Shown: in pieces, positions 47,002 to 55,675 of the stretch
How positions within the stretch are numbered: the stretch's first letter is position 1
Layout of the letters: every line of letters starts with the position of its first letter
Source of the DNA: Halomonas sp. KAO
Lineage (GTDB): Bacteria; Pseudomonadota; Gammaproteobacteria; Pseudomonadales; Halomonadaceae
DNA length: 64,000 bases
Assembly: GCF_015595025.1 (NCBI RefSeq)
Contig: NZ_JADNRL010000010.1
Span: forward strand, 28,144-92,143
Direction: 5' to 3'
Notes under the pieces: generated by a model
The model's input: only the letters and a program-made list of their open reading frames with translations
Database searches by the model: none
What the model was told of the DNA's origin: nothing
Made by a program: the position numbers and the translations under genes

Positions 47002-48168
47002 CTACTGCAGCGATTCGATCACGCCGTCGGCGAGCAGGCGCCGCGCGACGATCAGACGCATGATCTCGTTGGTCCCCTCGAGAATCTGGTGAACGCGGGT
47101 ATCGCGCACCAGGCGCTCCAGGGGGTACTCGCGGATATAACCATAACCGCCATGCAGCTGCAGGGCCTCGTTGCAGACAGTGAACCCCATGTCGGTGGCG
47201 AAGCGCTTGGCCATGGCGCAGTGGGCGGTGGCCTCGGGGTCACCATTGTCCAGGCGCCAGGCGGCGTGACGCACCATCAGGCGCGCGGCGGTGAGCTCGC
47301 TTGCCATATCGGCAAGCTTGAACTGCAGCGCCTGGAACTGGTTGAGCTCACGCCCGAACTGCTTGCGCTCGGCCAGGTAGTCGCGCGAGAGAGCCAGCGC
47401 CTGCTGAGCGGCGCCCAGGGAGCAGCTGGCGATATTGAGACGCCCACCGTCGAGCCCCTTCATGGCGAACTTGAAGCCCTCGCCCTCCGCGCCCAGGCGG
47501 TTGGTGACCGGCACCCGGACGCCGTCGAAGCTGACCAGGCGGGTCGGCTGACTCTTCCAGCCCATCTTCTCCTCGTTCTTGCCATACTCGATACCGGCCG
47601 CATCGGCAGGCACCACGATGGCCGAGACGCCCCCGGCACCGCTGTCCGGCGCCCCGGTGCGAGCCATCACCACCAGCACCTCGGTGGCACCGGCCCCGGA
47701 GATAAACATCTTCGAGCCGCTCAGCACATACTCGTCGCCCTCGCGTACGGCCTTGGTGCGCAGGCTGGCGGCATCCGAACCGGCACCGGGCTCGGTGAGA
47801 CAATAGGAACCCAGCGCCTCGCCGGCTACCATGGCGGGCACCCAGGCCTCGCGCAGGGCATCATCGCCCCAGCTGGCGATCATCCAGGTCACCATATTGT
47901 GGATGGTGAGGTAGGCGGTGGTGGCCACACAGCCCTGGGCGAGTTGCTCGAAGATCAGCGAGGCCTCCAGTCGCGAGAGCCCCAGGCCGCCGTGCTCCTC
48001 GGGGGTATAGATACCCAGGAAGCCGGCCTCCCCCGCCCGGCGAATCACGTCAACCGGAAAGTGAGCGTTGGCGTCCCACTCGGCGGCATGGTCGGCGAGC
48101 TCGGCCCGTGCGAAGTCTGCCGCGGCCTGGGCCAGTGCCTTCTGGTCATCGGTCAAGGAGAAGTCCAT
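47002..48168 (-). CDS. Acyl-CoA dehydrogenase (isobutyryl-CoA dehydrogenase type)
   Basis: A 388-residue flavoprotein: MDFSLTDDQKALAQAAADF, YCLTEPGAGSDAASLRT, the FAD block YLAERKQFGRELNQFQALQF, and the C-terminal RDTRVHQILEGTNEIMRLIV. The Glu-Gly of LHGGYGYIREYPLERLVRD lies in the substrate-specificity region. The neighbours indicate isobutyryl-CoA or a related short branched acyl-CoA as substrate. It is the first gene of the operon, 21 bases downstream of an array of 12-bp repeats. Confidence 0.9.
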   Translation of the reverse strand: MDFSLTDDQKALAQAAADFARAELADHAAEWDANAHFPVDVIRRAGEAGFLGIYTPEEHGGLGLSRLEASLIFEQLAQGCVATTAYLTIHNMVTWMIASWGDDALREAWVPAMVAGEALGSYCLTEPGAGSDAASLRTKAVREGDEYVLSGSKMFISGAGATEVLVVMARTGAPDSGAGGVSAIVVPADAAGIEYGKNEEKMGWKSQPTRLVSFDGVRVPVTNRLGAEGEGFKFAMKGLDGGRLNIASCSLGAAQQALALSRDYLAERKQFGRELNQFQALQFKLADMASELTAARLMVRHAAWRLDNGDPEATAHCAMAKRFATDMGFTVCNEALQLHGGYGYIREYPLERLVRDTRVHQILEGTNEIMRLIVARRLLADGVIESLQ

Positions 48169-48188
48169 GGAAGGTTCCTCGTCGTCTC

Positions 48189-48272
48189 GTTGTTATGAAC
48201 GTAGTTATGAACGTAGTTATGAACGTAGCTATGAACGTGGTTACGAACGTCGTTATGAACGTAGCTATGAAG
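48189..48272. repeat. Seven tandem 12-bp repeats upstream of the acyl-CoA dehydrogenase
   Basis: Seven consecutive copies of GTAGTTATGAAC-like units fill 48189-48272, five of which differ by only one or two bases from the consensus. They lie between the acyl-CoA dehydrogenase start (48168) and the divergent liuR promoter region. The rest of the 404-bp gap (to 48572) holds the LiuR palindrome and no gene. Confidence 0.9.
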
Positions 48273-48488
48273 TGAAGCCTTGATCGGGTGCAATGAGCAA
48301 GTGCGATACGCCAATACTGTTAAGCAGGTGCTGGGCCACTCGATATCATGAACACTTATCATGCGCATTGTAGTGGCGCGCTTCGTTGTGGCGTGCTTCA
48401 CGGCCATGATGTCTGGCGCTACGGGTTAGTGGCACCAACCTAGCACTTGCTTGGTTTATCCCATATCAACCCATGGTCTAACAAGACC

Positions 48489-48504
48489 TTTACGTTAACG
48501 TAAA
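48489..48504. promoter_or_regulatory. LiuR-type operator palindrome
   Basis: TTTACGTTAACGTAAA is a perfect 16-bp palindrome 69 bases upstream of the liuR start, in the divergent control region. MerR regulators of branched-chain catabolism bind TTxACGT-centred palindromes of this kind, so autoregulation of liuR and control of the acyl-CoA dehydrogenase operon are expected. Confidence 0.75.
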
Positions 48505-48572
48505 CCTCGGCTAGTGTTGCCTGAAGGCGGGCGAGCCACGCTCCGCTTGCCAATAACAAACGGAAGACACTC

Positions 48573-49022
48573 ATGACTCAACCACCCTCCACCTCGGCTC
48601 CCGCCACTGCCCAGGACGGCCCGCTGCCCCGCCAGCGACGCACCTACAGCATCGGCGAACTGGCCAAGATGTTCGAGGTCACCACGCGCACCATCCGCTT
48701 CTATGAGCAGGAAGGACTGCTGGCCCCCGAGCGTCGTGGCCAGACTCGCATCTATGATGAGAAGGATCGCGTGCGCCTGAAGCTGACCCTACGCGGCAAG
48801 CGCCTGGGCTTCTCGCTGGCCGAGATCCGCGAGGTGGTCATGATGTACGACGCCATGCCCGACGGGAACCGGCGCCAGCTGCGACGCCTTATCGAGATCC
48901 TGACCGACAAGCGCCGCAACCTGGAGCGCCAGCTGGAGGATATTCGGCTGATGCAGCTCGAGCTCGACGATGTCGAGCGCCGCGCCCGGGATGTGCTGGC
49001 GAGCCTCGGCGATAGCGACTGA
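48573..49022 (+). CDS. liuR: MerR-family regulator of branched-chain amino-acid catabolism (LiuR type)
   Basis: A 149-residue MerR protein: [21 protein letters not shown] is the winged helix, then [19 protein letters not shown] and a dimerising coiled coil ([24 protein letters not shown]). No Cys pair for metal binding is present, matching the LiuR subgroup rather than metal sensors. The catabolic genes on both sides and the palindrome upstream support the name. Confidence 0.83.
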   Translation: MTQPPSTSAPATAQDGPLPRQRRTYSIGELAKMFEVTTRTIRFYEQEGLLAPERRGQTRIYDEKDRVRLKLTLRGKRLGFSLAEIREVVMMYDAMPDGNRRQLRRLIEILTDKRRNLERQLEDIRLMQLELDDVERRARDVLASLGDSD

Positions 49023-49107
49023 CGCACCTTCGCCAGACCCCACGCAGTGCTGTCCAACCGCCCAACAAGTTCAGCAACAATTTCAGCAACAAGCGCGAGA
49101 CACGCTC

Positions 49108-50811
49108 ATGACACGCCAACTCAACTCGATCAGCTATGTCAGCGGCACCAGTGATACCCCGCTCAAGGGCCAGACCATTGGTGACTGCTTCGACGAGACC
49201 GTCGCTCGCTTCCCCGACGGTGACGCCCTGATCAGCCGTCACCAGGGGCTTCGCTATACCTGGAAGGAGCTCCAGGAGGCAGTCGACCAGGCCGCCCGCG
49301 CCCTGCTCGCCATCGGCGTGAAGAAAGGCGAACGAGTGGGCATCTGGTCGCCGAACTGTGCCGAGTGGACCATTACCCAGTTCGCCACGGCCAAGATCGG
49401 CGCCATCCTGGTCAATATCAACCCCAGTTACCGCACCCATGAGCTGGAGTACGCCCTCAAGCAGTCCGGCGCCTCGACGCTGGTCCTGCAGGGCGCCTTC
49501 AAGAGCTCCGACTATGTGGCGACCCTGGCAGAGCTGGCTCCGGAGCTCCATGAAGAGCTGCGCGACGGAGGACCGAGCACCTTCAAGAGCGCCAGGCTTC
49601 CGGAGCTCAAGCGCGTCATCTGCCTGGATGGCGATCGCGCCCTGACCGGCATGTTCAGCTGGCAGTCGATGCTGGCTCACGCCGACGAGGTCTCCGCCGA
49701 GCACCTCGCCGAGGTGCAGGCCAGCCTGCAGTTCGACGACCCGATCAATATCCAGTACACCTCCGGCACCACCGGCGCGCCCAAGGGCGCCACCCTCTCC
49801 CATCACAATATCCTCAACAACGGTTTCTTCGTGGCGCGCACCATCGCGCTCACCGACCAGGACCGCATGGTGATCCCGGTACCTCTCTACCACTGCTTCG
49901 GCATGGTGATGGGCAACCTGGGCTGCATGACCCATGGTGCCACCATGATCTATCCGGGGGATGGCTTCGATCCCGAGCAGACCCTGCGTTCGGTCTCCGA
50001 GGAGAAGGCGACCACCCTCTATGGCGTGCCGACCATGTTCATCGCCGAGCTGGAGCACCCGGAGTTCGAGAGCTTCGACCTCTCGCACCTGCGTACCGGC
50101 ATCATGGCGGGCTCCATATGCCCCATCGAGGTGATGCGCAAGGTGATCGATCGCATGAACATGCAGGACGTCACCATCTGCTATGGCATGACCGAGACCA
50201 GCCCGGTGAGCCTGCAGACCGAGACCGACGCCCCGCTGGAGAAGCGCGTCACGACCGTGGGCACCATTCACCCACACCTCGAGGTCAAGCTGGTCAGCCC
50301 CGAGACCGGCGCCGTGGTGCCCCGTGGCGAGACCGGCGAGCTCTGCACCCGCGGCTACAGCGTGATGCTCGGCTACTGGAACAACCAGGAAGCCACCGAC
50401 AAGGCCATCGACGAGGCCGGCTGGATGCACACCGGCGACCTCGCCACCATGGATGACGAGGGGTATGTGGCGATCGTCGGGCGCATCAAGGACATGATCA
50501 TCCGCGGAGGCGAGAACATCTATCCGCGCGAGATCGAGGACTTCCTCTACACCCACCCCGCCGTCTCGGATGTGCAGGTGATCGGCGTCCCCGACGAGAA
50601 GTATGGCGAGGAGGTGATGGCCTGGATCAAGCTGACCGATGGCGAGGCGCTGAACGAGGAGGAGCTCAAGACCTTCTGCAAGGGCAAGATCGCCCACTAC
50701 AAGGTGCCGCGCTACGTGAAGTTCGTCGATGAGTTCCCGATGACCGTCACCGGCAAGATCCAGAAGTTCAAGATGCGTGAGGAAGCCGTGCATGAGCTTG
50801 GCTTGAAGTAG
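49108..50811 (+). CDS. AMP-dependent acyl-CoA synthetase/ligase
   Basis: A 567-residue adenylate-forming enzyme: [18 protein letters not shown] is the P-loop-like motif, then [47 protein letters not shown] and the catalytic Lys in [14 protein letters not shown]. It activates a fatty or branched-chain acid with ATP and CoA. ATG 49108 is taken because upstream frame sequence is repetitive Gln-rich noise. It is adjacent to liuR and probably co-regulated. Confidence 0.92.
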   Translation: MTRQLNSISYVSGTSDTPLKGQTIGDCFDETVARFPDGDALISRHQGLRYTWKELQEAVDQAARALLAIGVKKGERVGIWSPNCAEWTITQFATAKIGAILVNINPSYRTHELEYALKQSGASTLVLQGAFKSSDYVATLAELAPELHEELRDGGPSTFKSARLPELKRVICLDGDRALTGMFSWQSMLAHADEVSAEHLAEVQASLQFDDPINIQYTSGTTGAPKGATLSHHNILNNGFFVARTIALTDQDRMVIPVPLYHCFGMVMGNLGCMTHGATMIYPGDGFDPEQTLRSVSEEKATTLYGVPTMFIAELEHPEFESFDLSHLRTGIMAGSICPIEVMRKVIDRMNMQDVTICYGMTETSPVSLQTETDAPLEKRVTTVGTIHPHLEVKLVSPETGAVVPRGETGELCTRGYSVMLGYWNNQEATDKAIDEAGWMHTGDLATMDDEGYVAIVGRIKDMIIRGGENIYPREIEDFLYTHPAVSDVQVIGVPDEKYGEEVMAWIKLTDGEALNEEELKTFCKGKIAHYKVPRYVKFVDEFPMTVTGKIQKFKMREEAVHELGLK

Positions 50812-50814
50812 GTG

Positions 50815-50846
50815 CCAAGCGACCAAGCGACCAAGCGACCAAGCGA
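50815..50846. repeat. Four tandem CCAAGCGA repeats
   Basis: Four exact copies of an 8-bp unit directly after the acyl-CoA synthetase stop, followed by an A-run. Confidence 0.8.
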
Positions 50847-50861
50847 AAAAAGTAGAAAGGG

Positions 50862-50896
50862 AAACCCCGCGGGCCTTAAGGGCCCGCGGGGTTTTT
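50862..50896 (+). terminator. Rho-independent terminator
   Basis: An 11- to 12-bp GC stem (CCCCGCGGGCC with GGCCCGCGGGG) with a short TTAA loop is followed by five Ts, the best intrinsic terminator of this region. It ends the acyl-CoA synthetase unit. Confidence 0.9.
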
Positions 50897-50926
50897 GATG
50901 ACGACAACCGAGGTATGGCGCATTCC

Positions 50927-51064
50927 GTAGGAGGGAGGCTCTGCCTCGCGACTGGAGACCGTAGGCCTCCTCACAGTAGCTCCAGAGTGCTCATCAACAC
51001 CGCCGAGGCGCCTTGGGGCGCCAATCGCGATGCGGAGCCGCTTCGGCGGTCCAATCCCTCCTAC
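50927..51064. repeat. Dispersed inverted repeat, full copy
   Basis: Runs from GTAGGAGGGAGGCTCTGCC through GGAGACCGTAGGCCTCC and GGCGCCAATCGCGATGCGGAGCC to ATCCCTCCTAC. The outer ends are inverted copies. It lies between the synthetase terminator and hpt. Confidence 0.75.
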
Positions 51065-51091
51065 CACACCCCCAAACCCGGCGAAGCCGGA

Positions 51092-51670
51092 TTACATCCC
51101 CTTCGGCGCGAAGATCCCCGGGGCGTTGCGCCAGTAGCCCTTGATATCCATGCCGAAGCCGTACACATAGCGGTCGGCCACCTCCAGGCTGCAGTAGTCC
51201 GCCTTGAGGCCGGGCACCGCCTTGCGGTCGTGCTGCTTGTCGACCAGCACGGCGGTGCTGACGCTGGCCGCCCCCGCCTCGCGGCAGTAGTCGAGGATGG
51301 CGGCCAGGGTCGCGCCCTCGTCGAGGATATCATCGACGATCACCACATGGCGTCCGGCCATGGGAATCTCGGGCGATACTCTCCAGAACAGCTCGCCACC
51401 CCGGGTCTTGCCGCGGTAGCGGGTGGCATGCAGGTAATCCACCTCCAGCGGGAAGCCGAGACGGGTCAGCAGATGACCGGTGGTAATCAGCCCGCCATTC
51501 ATCACGCAGTAGAAGACCGGCAGCTTGTCACCCAGGTCGCGGGTGATCTCCTCCGCCATGCGGTCGAGGGCGCGCTCGACCTCCTCCTGGCTGATCAGGC
51601 AGTCGGCGCTGGCCATCAGGTCGCGCATATCGGTCAGCGATTGATGGGTCTCGGGATCGAGTCGGGGCAT
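51092..51670 (-). CDS. hpt: Hypoxanthine-guanine phosphoribosyltransferase
   Basis: A 192-residue purine salvage enzyme: VFYCVMNGGLITTGHLL, LEVDYLHATRYR, the PRPP loop VVIVDDILDEGATLAA and KGYWRNAPGIFAPKGM at the end, as in the Pseudomonas Hpt group. ATG 51670 is preferred because the upstream frame crosses a repeat hairpin. It is downstream of nagZ in the same direction. Confidence 0.94.
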   Translation of the reverse strand: MPRLDPETHQSLTDMRDLMASADCLISQEEVERALDRMAEEITRDLGDKLPVFYCVMNGGLITTGHLLTRLGFPLEVDYLHATRYRGKTRGGELFWRVSPEIPMAGRHVVIVDDILDEGATLAAILDYCREAGAASVSTAVLVDKQHDRKAVPGLKADYCSLEVADRYVYGFGMDIKGYWRNAPGIFAPKGM

Positions 51671-51697
51671 CAGAAAGTCTCGTGGTTGGTCGATATC

Positions 51698-51729
51698 GGG
51701 GACAGTCCTCGTGACAAGGGGACTGTCCC
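51698..51729. repeat. GGGACAGTCC hairpin, second copy
   Basis: GGGACAGTCC (51698-51707) pairs with GGACTGTCCC (51720-51729), between nagZ and hpt. A related copy lies between coaE and yacG. Confidence 0.55.
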
Positions 51730-51741
51730 GGTGGGCCATGG

Positions 51742-52794
51742 TTACCCCATGGCCTCGAGATGGGCATGCAGGCGGCGCCAGCGAGAGAGGGCCGACAGGC
51801 TCTCCAGTGCCGGCCGTGCCCGCGCGAAACTGAGCTTCGAGAGGCGCGGGGTGGCGCGGTGGTCACGGCAGGCATCGAGCACTTCCAGGGCGGCCTGGCG
51901 ATCATTGCAGACCACCAGCATGTCACAGCCGGCAGTGAGTGCCACCCGGGCACGCTCGGCGGGCGAGCCCGCCGAGGCGGCACCGGCCATGCTCAGGTCG
52001 TCGGAGAAGATCACGCCCCGGAAGCCCAGGCTTTCCCGCAGCATGCCGAGCCAGGCCGGCGAGAAGCCCGCGGGACGACTGTCGAAGTCGGAGTAGACGA
52101 CATGGGCGGGCATCACGGCGTCGAGCCGCGAGGCCAGCCGCGCGAAAGGCACCAGATCATGGGCACGCAACGCCTCAAGGGGGCGGTCATCGACCGGCAG
52201 CTCGTGATGGGAGTCGGCAGCCACGCCGCCATGCCCGGGGAAGTGCTTGCCCACCGCCACCATGCCGGCCTCGTGGAGGCCGTCGACAAAGGCGCCGGCC
52301 AGCGTCGTCACGGCCTCGGGAGAGGAGGAGAAGCTGCGGTCGCCGATCACCGTGGAGGTGCCACCATCCACATCGAGCACCGGCGCGAAGGTAAGATCGA
52401 GACCGCAGGCGGCCATCTCCATGCCCAGCAGCCAGCCGGCGTCCTGACACAGGCGCCGGGTCTCCTCGGGCCGGGTATCCGCATCACGCCCCAGGCGGCG
52501 CATGGCGGGTAGCCGCGTCACCCCCTCGCGAATCCGCTGAACGCGCCCGCCCTCCTGGTCGATGCCGATCAGAAGGTTGGGCCGCAGCCGACGAATCGAG
52601 TCACACAGCTTGCGGACCTGGCCGGCCGAGTCGACATTGCGGGCGAACAGGATCACGCCGCCGACCTCCGGGCGACACAGCAGGTCGGCCTCATCGGCCG
52701 TCAGTCGCGTGCCCTCCAGATCCAGCATCACCGGCCCCAGGGGCCGTCTATGTGTCTGTGACACGGGTGTCTGAGACACGGGTGTCTGAGACAT
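51742..52794 (-). CDS. nagZ: Beta-N-acetylhexosaminidase NagZ
   Basis: A 350-residue family 3 glycosidase of cell-wall recycling: VMLDLEGTRLTADEADLL, LIGIDQEGGRVQRI, GKHFPGHGGVAADSHHELP (mobile loop with catalytic His) and the nucleophile Asp in VIFSDDLSMAGA. It removes GlcNAc from anhydro-muropeptides in the cytoplasm. The first 14 residues are a Ser-Gln-Thr-Pro-Val repeat encoded by 15-bp tandem DNA repeats and are atypical; the domain proper starts at about residue 17. Confidence 0.94.
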   Translation of the reverse strand: MSQTPVSQTPVSQTHRRPLGPVMLDLEGTRLTADEADLLCRPEVGGVILFARNVDSAGQVRKLCDSIRRLRPNLLIGIDQEGGRVQRIREGVTRLPAMRRLGRDADTRPEETRRLCQDAGWLLGMEMAACGLDLTFAPVLDVDGGTSTVIGDRSFSSSPEAVTTLAGAFVDGLHEAGMVAVGKHFPGHGGVAADSHHELPVDDRPLEALRAHDLVPFARLASRLDAVMPAHVVYSDFDSRPAGFSPAWLGMLRESLGFRGVIFSDDLSMAGAASAGSPAERARVALTAGCDMLVVCNDRQAALEVLDACRDHRATPRLSKLSFARARPALESLSALSRWRRLHAHLEAMG

Positions 52795-52796
52795 GA

Positions 52797-53462
52797 TCAG
52801 ACCTCCTGGGAAGCAGAAGAGAGATGCGCCGGCACCGGAGCCTGCATGGCGGCGACCACCACCGGGCGCAGGCGGCGCACCAGGTCGCGTACCGTGACAT
52901 GCTCCGCGTAGTCCTTCTCGGCGATATCACGCAGCGCATCCAGGCCCGAGAGGGTGAAGATCACCGAGCCGAGCATGAAGTGCAGGCGCCAGAAGCGCTC
53001 GCTATCGGGCAGCTCCGGCGTGGCCTGGCGAATCAGTGCGGTGAAGCGCGTAAAGACGCTGCCATACTCCTCCTGAATATAGCGGCGCAGGTGGCCCTGG
53101 GCCTGACTGTAGGCGAGTCCGAGCAGACGCATGAACACCTTGAGGCTATTGCGCTCCGCCGGCACCTCCAGCACGCTGCTGGCCATGGTCTCGAGCAGAC
53201 GCTCCAGCGGTATGGCCTGGTCGCCGTAGTGCGCCTCGAGCTCGTCCAGGGCACGATGAAAGCGCTCGGTAAAGGGGTCGAGATAGCGCGCGAAGACCGC
53301 CTGAATCAACGATTTCTTCGAGCCGAAATGGTAGTTCACCGCCGCCAGATTGACCTTGGCCTTGCTGGTAATGGTGCGCAGCGATGTCTCGGCGAAGCCG
53401 CGCTCGGCGAACAGCACCTCGGCGGTGTCGAGGATCCGGGTGACGGTATCATTCTGTGCCAT
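52797..53462 (-). CDS. psrA: TetR-family regulator PsrA
   Basis: A 221-residue TetR protein: RILDTAEVLFAERGFAETSLR, then ITSKAKVNLAAVNYHFGSKKSL as the DNA-binding helix-turn-helix, followed by an all-helical ligand domain. Gene order psrA-nagZ with lexA divergent is the Pseudomonas arrangement, supporting PsrA, a regulator answering to long-chain fatty acids. An AAAC-N4-GTTT operator lies just upstream. It stops three bases before nagZ. Confidence 0.82.
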   Translation of the reverse strand: MAQNDTVTRILDTAEVLFAERGFAETSLRTITSKAKVNLAAVNYHFGSKKSLIQAVFARYLDPFTERFHRALDELEAHYGDQAIPLERLLETMASSVLEVPAERNSLKVFMRLLGLAYSQAQGHLRRYIQEEYGSVFTRFTALIRQATPELPDSERFWRLHFMLGSVIFTLSGLDALRDIAEKDYAEHVTVRDLVRRLRPVVVAAMQAPVPAHLSSASQEV

Positions 53463-53481
53463 GCTGGGTGCGTCCAGTTAT

Positions 53482-53493
53482 AAACATTTGTTT
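53482..53493. promoter_or_regulatory. Candidate PsrA operator
   Basis: AAAC-ATTT-GTTT, an inverted repeat of the PsrA form, lies 20 bases upstream of the psrA start, suited to negative autoregulation. Confidence 0.55.
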
Positions 53494-53644
53494 GAAATTT
53501 AGCGCAATTCTACGCTAGTCGGCAGTTTGGGCTCAACGCTCGGATAACGCATCGTTTAAAACGGTCCATGCAGATGTTGTTCAGGGGCCCTGGTCGGCCA
53601 GGAACACAGCTGACCGCCTCCGGATTACTGTACGGAACGTCATG

Positions 53645-53660
53645 CTGTATACTTGATCAA
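53645..53660 (+). promoter_or_regulatory. Candidate LexA box
   Basis: CTGTATACTTGATCAA fits CTG-N10-CAG with a mismatch at the last base, 32 bases upstream of the lexA start. A second weaker CTG-N10-CAT pattern overlaps it upstream. Both fit autoregulation, but the mismatches keep this tentative. Confidence 0.45.
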
Positions 53661-53691
53661 TACGCTTGCGCCATTCGCACAGGAGGTTCCC

Positions 53692-54339
53692 ATGGCTCGT
53701 CCGCTGACCCAGCGTCAACAGAACGTCTACGACTTTATCGTCAAGACCATGCAGGAGCTCGGTTACCCACCGACCCGGGCGGAGATCTCCCGAGCGATGG
53801 GCTATCGCTCGCCCAATGCCGCCGAGGAGCACCTGCGCGCCCTCGAGCGCAAGGGCGCCATCCGCATGATCTCCGGCACCTCACGGGGGATTCGACTACC
53901 CGCACAAGAAGCGGAGGCCGAGACCGAGGAGGCCCCGGCGCGGCAGCTGCCGATCATCGGTGAAGTGGCGGCTGGCAGCCCGATCCTGGCCGCCGAGCAT
54001 ATCGATCGCTACTGCCCGCTGCCCCCGGAGTATTTCACGCCCCGGGCCGACTACCTGCTGCGAGTCCGAGGCCTGTCGATGAAGGAGATCGGCATCCTCG
54101 AGGGCGACCTGCTGGCGGTGCACCGCACCGACCGAGTTCGCAATGGCCAGATCGTGGTGGCGCGCCTGGAGGATGAGGTGACGGTGAAGCGCTTCCAGCG
54201 CAAGGGCCACCAGGTGACCCTGGTGGCGGAAAATGCCGAATTCGCCCCCATCAAGGTCGACCTGCGGCACGACCCGCTGGAGATCGAAGGCATCGGCGTT
54301 GGCGTGATCCGTGGCGGCAACGGTCAATCCCTCTCCTGA
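53692..54339 (+). CDS. lexA: LexA repressor
   Basis: A 215-residue SOS repressor: [20 protein letters not shown] and a winged helix ([20 protein letters not shown]), the self-cleavage bond Ala94-Gly95 in [10 protein letters not shown], catalytic Ser129 in VRGLSMKEI and Lys166 in [14 protein letters not shown] precedes the ATG at 53692. dinB follows with a 29-base overlap, making a two-gene SOS operon. Confidence 0.97.
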   Translation: MARPLTQRQQNVYDFIVKTMQELGYPPTRAEISRAMGYRSPNAAEEHLRALERKGAIRMISGTSRGIRLPAQEAEAETEEAPARQLPIIGEVAAGSPILAAEHIDRYCPLPPEYFTPRADYLLRVRGLSMKEIGILEGDLLAVHRTDRVRNGQIVVARLEDEVTVKRFQRKGHQVTLVAENAEFAPIKVDLRHDPLEIEGIGVGVIRGGNGQSLS

Positions 54340-55384
54340 GCGCAAGATCCTCCACGCCGACTGCGACTGCTTCTATGCGGCGGTGGAGATGCGCGACAAC
54401 CCCGCGCTGCGCGACATTCCGCTGGCCATCGGCGGGAGCGTCGACCGGCGCGGGGTGATTGCCACCTGCAACTATCCGGCACGGGCCTTCGGCATCCACT
54501 CGGCGATGCCCACGGCCCGCGCACTACGCCTCTGCCCTCACCTCACCCTGCTGCGCGGCGACTTCGACAAGTATCGCGAGGTCTCGCGCCAGATCCAGGC
54601 GATCTTCCATGAACTGACCCCCCTGGTGGAACCGCTCTCCCTGGACGAGGCGTTTCTCGATGTCACCGGCGTGGAGCGTTTCTCGGGCAGCGCCACCTGG
54701 ATGGCGCAGTGGATCAAGCAGGAGAGCCTCAGGCGTACCGGAATCACCATCTCGGTAGGCGCGGCCTCCAGCAAGTTCCTGGCCAAGATCGCCAGTGACT
54801 GGGAGAAGCCCGATGGTCTGACCGTCATCCCTCCACACCGGGTCGAGGAGTTCGTCAGCGCGCTGTCGGTAAAAAAACTCCACGGCGTGGGCCCGGCCAC
54901 CGGCGCTCGCCTGGATGCCCTGGGCATCGACACCTGCGCCGAGCTGCGCAAGCTGCCCATCGAGCGGCTGGTGGAGGAGTTCGGCAAGTTCGGCAAGCGC
55001 CTCTTCGAACTGGCCCGCGGCATCGACGACCGTCCGGTCAAGCCCGAGCGCGAGCGCAAGTCGGTCAGCGTGGAGACCACCTTCTCCCGCGACCTGCCCG
55101 ACCTCGCCCACTGCCGGGAGGCACTGTTGCCGCTGTGCGAGAAGCTGGAGGAGCGCCTGGCGCGCCACGGCCACCCCGCACTCGCCGGCATCGTCATCAA
55201 GGTGCGCTTCGATGACTTCAGCCTGACGACCCTGGAGAGCCGTGGCCTGGCGCCCTCCCCCGAGAACTACGCCAGACTACTGGAGCAGGCCTGGCGGCGC
55301 GGCCAGCGCCCGGTGCGCCTGCTCGGCGTCGGCACCCGGCTGGTGGAGGCCGATGCGAGGCGCCAGCTCAATCTGCCGTTGTGA
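54311..55384 (+). CDS. dinB: DNA polymerase IV
   Basis: A 357-residue Y-family polymerase: [14 protein letters not shown] (Asp17), [21 protein letters not shown] (finger residues), [11 protein letters not shown] (Asp112, Glu113), [17 protein letters not shown] (helix-hairpin-helix) and a C-terminal little finger. The GTG start at 54311 lies inside lexA. Regulation by LexA is expected from the operon. Confidence 0.96.
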   Translation: MAATVNPSPERKILHADCDCFYAAVEMRDNPALRDIPLAIGGSVDRRGVIATCNYPARAFGIHSAMPTARALRLCPHLTLLRGDFDKYREVSRQIQAIFHELTPLVEPLSLDEAFLDVTGVERFSGSATWMAQWIKQESLRRTGITISVGAASSKFLAKIASDWEKPDGLTVIPPHRVEEFVSALSVKKLHGVGPATGARLDALGIDTCAELRKLPIERLVEEFGKFGKRLFELARGIDDRPVKPERERKSVSVETTFSRDLPDLAHCREALLPLCEKLEERLARHGHPALAGIVIKVRFDDFSLTTLESRGLAPSPENYARLLEQAWRRGQRPVRLLGVGTRLVEADARRQLNLPL

Positions 55385-55389
55385 GCCCT

Positions 55390-55419
55390 CCCCTTTAGGG
55401 GTCAGACCCCAAAAAGGGG
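55390..55419 (+). terminator. Hairpin after dinB
   Basis: CCCCTTTAGGGGTC pairs with GACCCCAAAAAGGGG almost fully, six bases after the dinB stop. The remainder of the gap to 55675 contains a loose direct repeat (TAGCGACTCT, twice near 55590-55615) and the acnB promoter region. Confidence 0.55.
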
Positions 55420-55675
55420 AGGTTCCTGTAGCCCAACCCACATCCCGCCGACCAAAGTGCAAGGCCCGGCACCATGGGCTTCTCTTAACATTGTCGACAG
55501 TCTCGCGTAGAATCGCCGCCACCTGAAACGGGGACTTCCCCCCCTGTTCCACACGCCAGAGGCTTGTTCCGGTGCTGTTTCTACCGGGTAGCGACTCTCT
55601 CGGATAGCGACTCTACTGGGTCGTGATTCCCCCGGGTCGCGACACTCTGGCCCCACACGCAATGAGGGCCCTAAC

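Noticed and set aside
48189..48272. CRISPR-like array
   Set aside because: Units are 12 bp with no spacers; a plain tandem repeat.
48068..48283. Frame through the 12-bp repeats reading YERSYERS
   Set aside because: The repeat unit is a multiple of three, so any frame stays open. There is no ribosome-binding site, and it overlaps the acyl-CoA dehydrogenase start antisense.
48889..50907. 672-residue minus-strand frame opposite the acyl-CoA synthetase
   Set aside because: No protein family motifs; third-codon-position shadow of the plus-strand gene, which has every expected motif.
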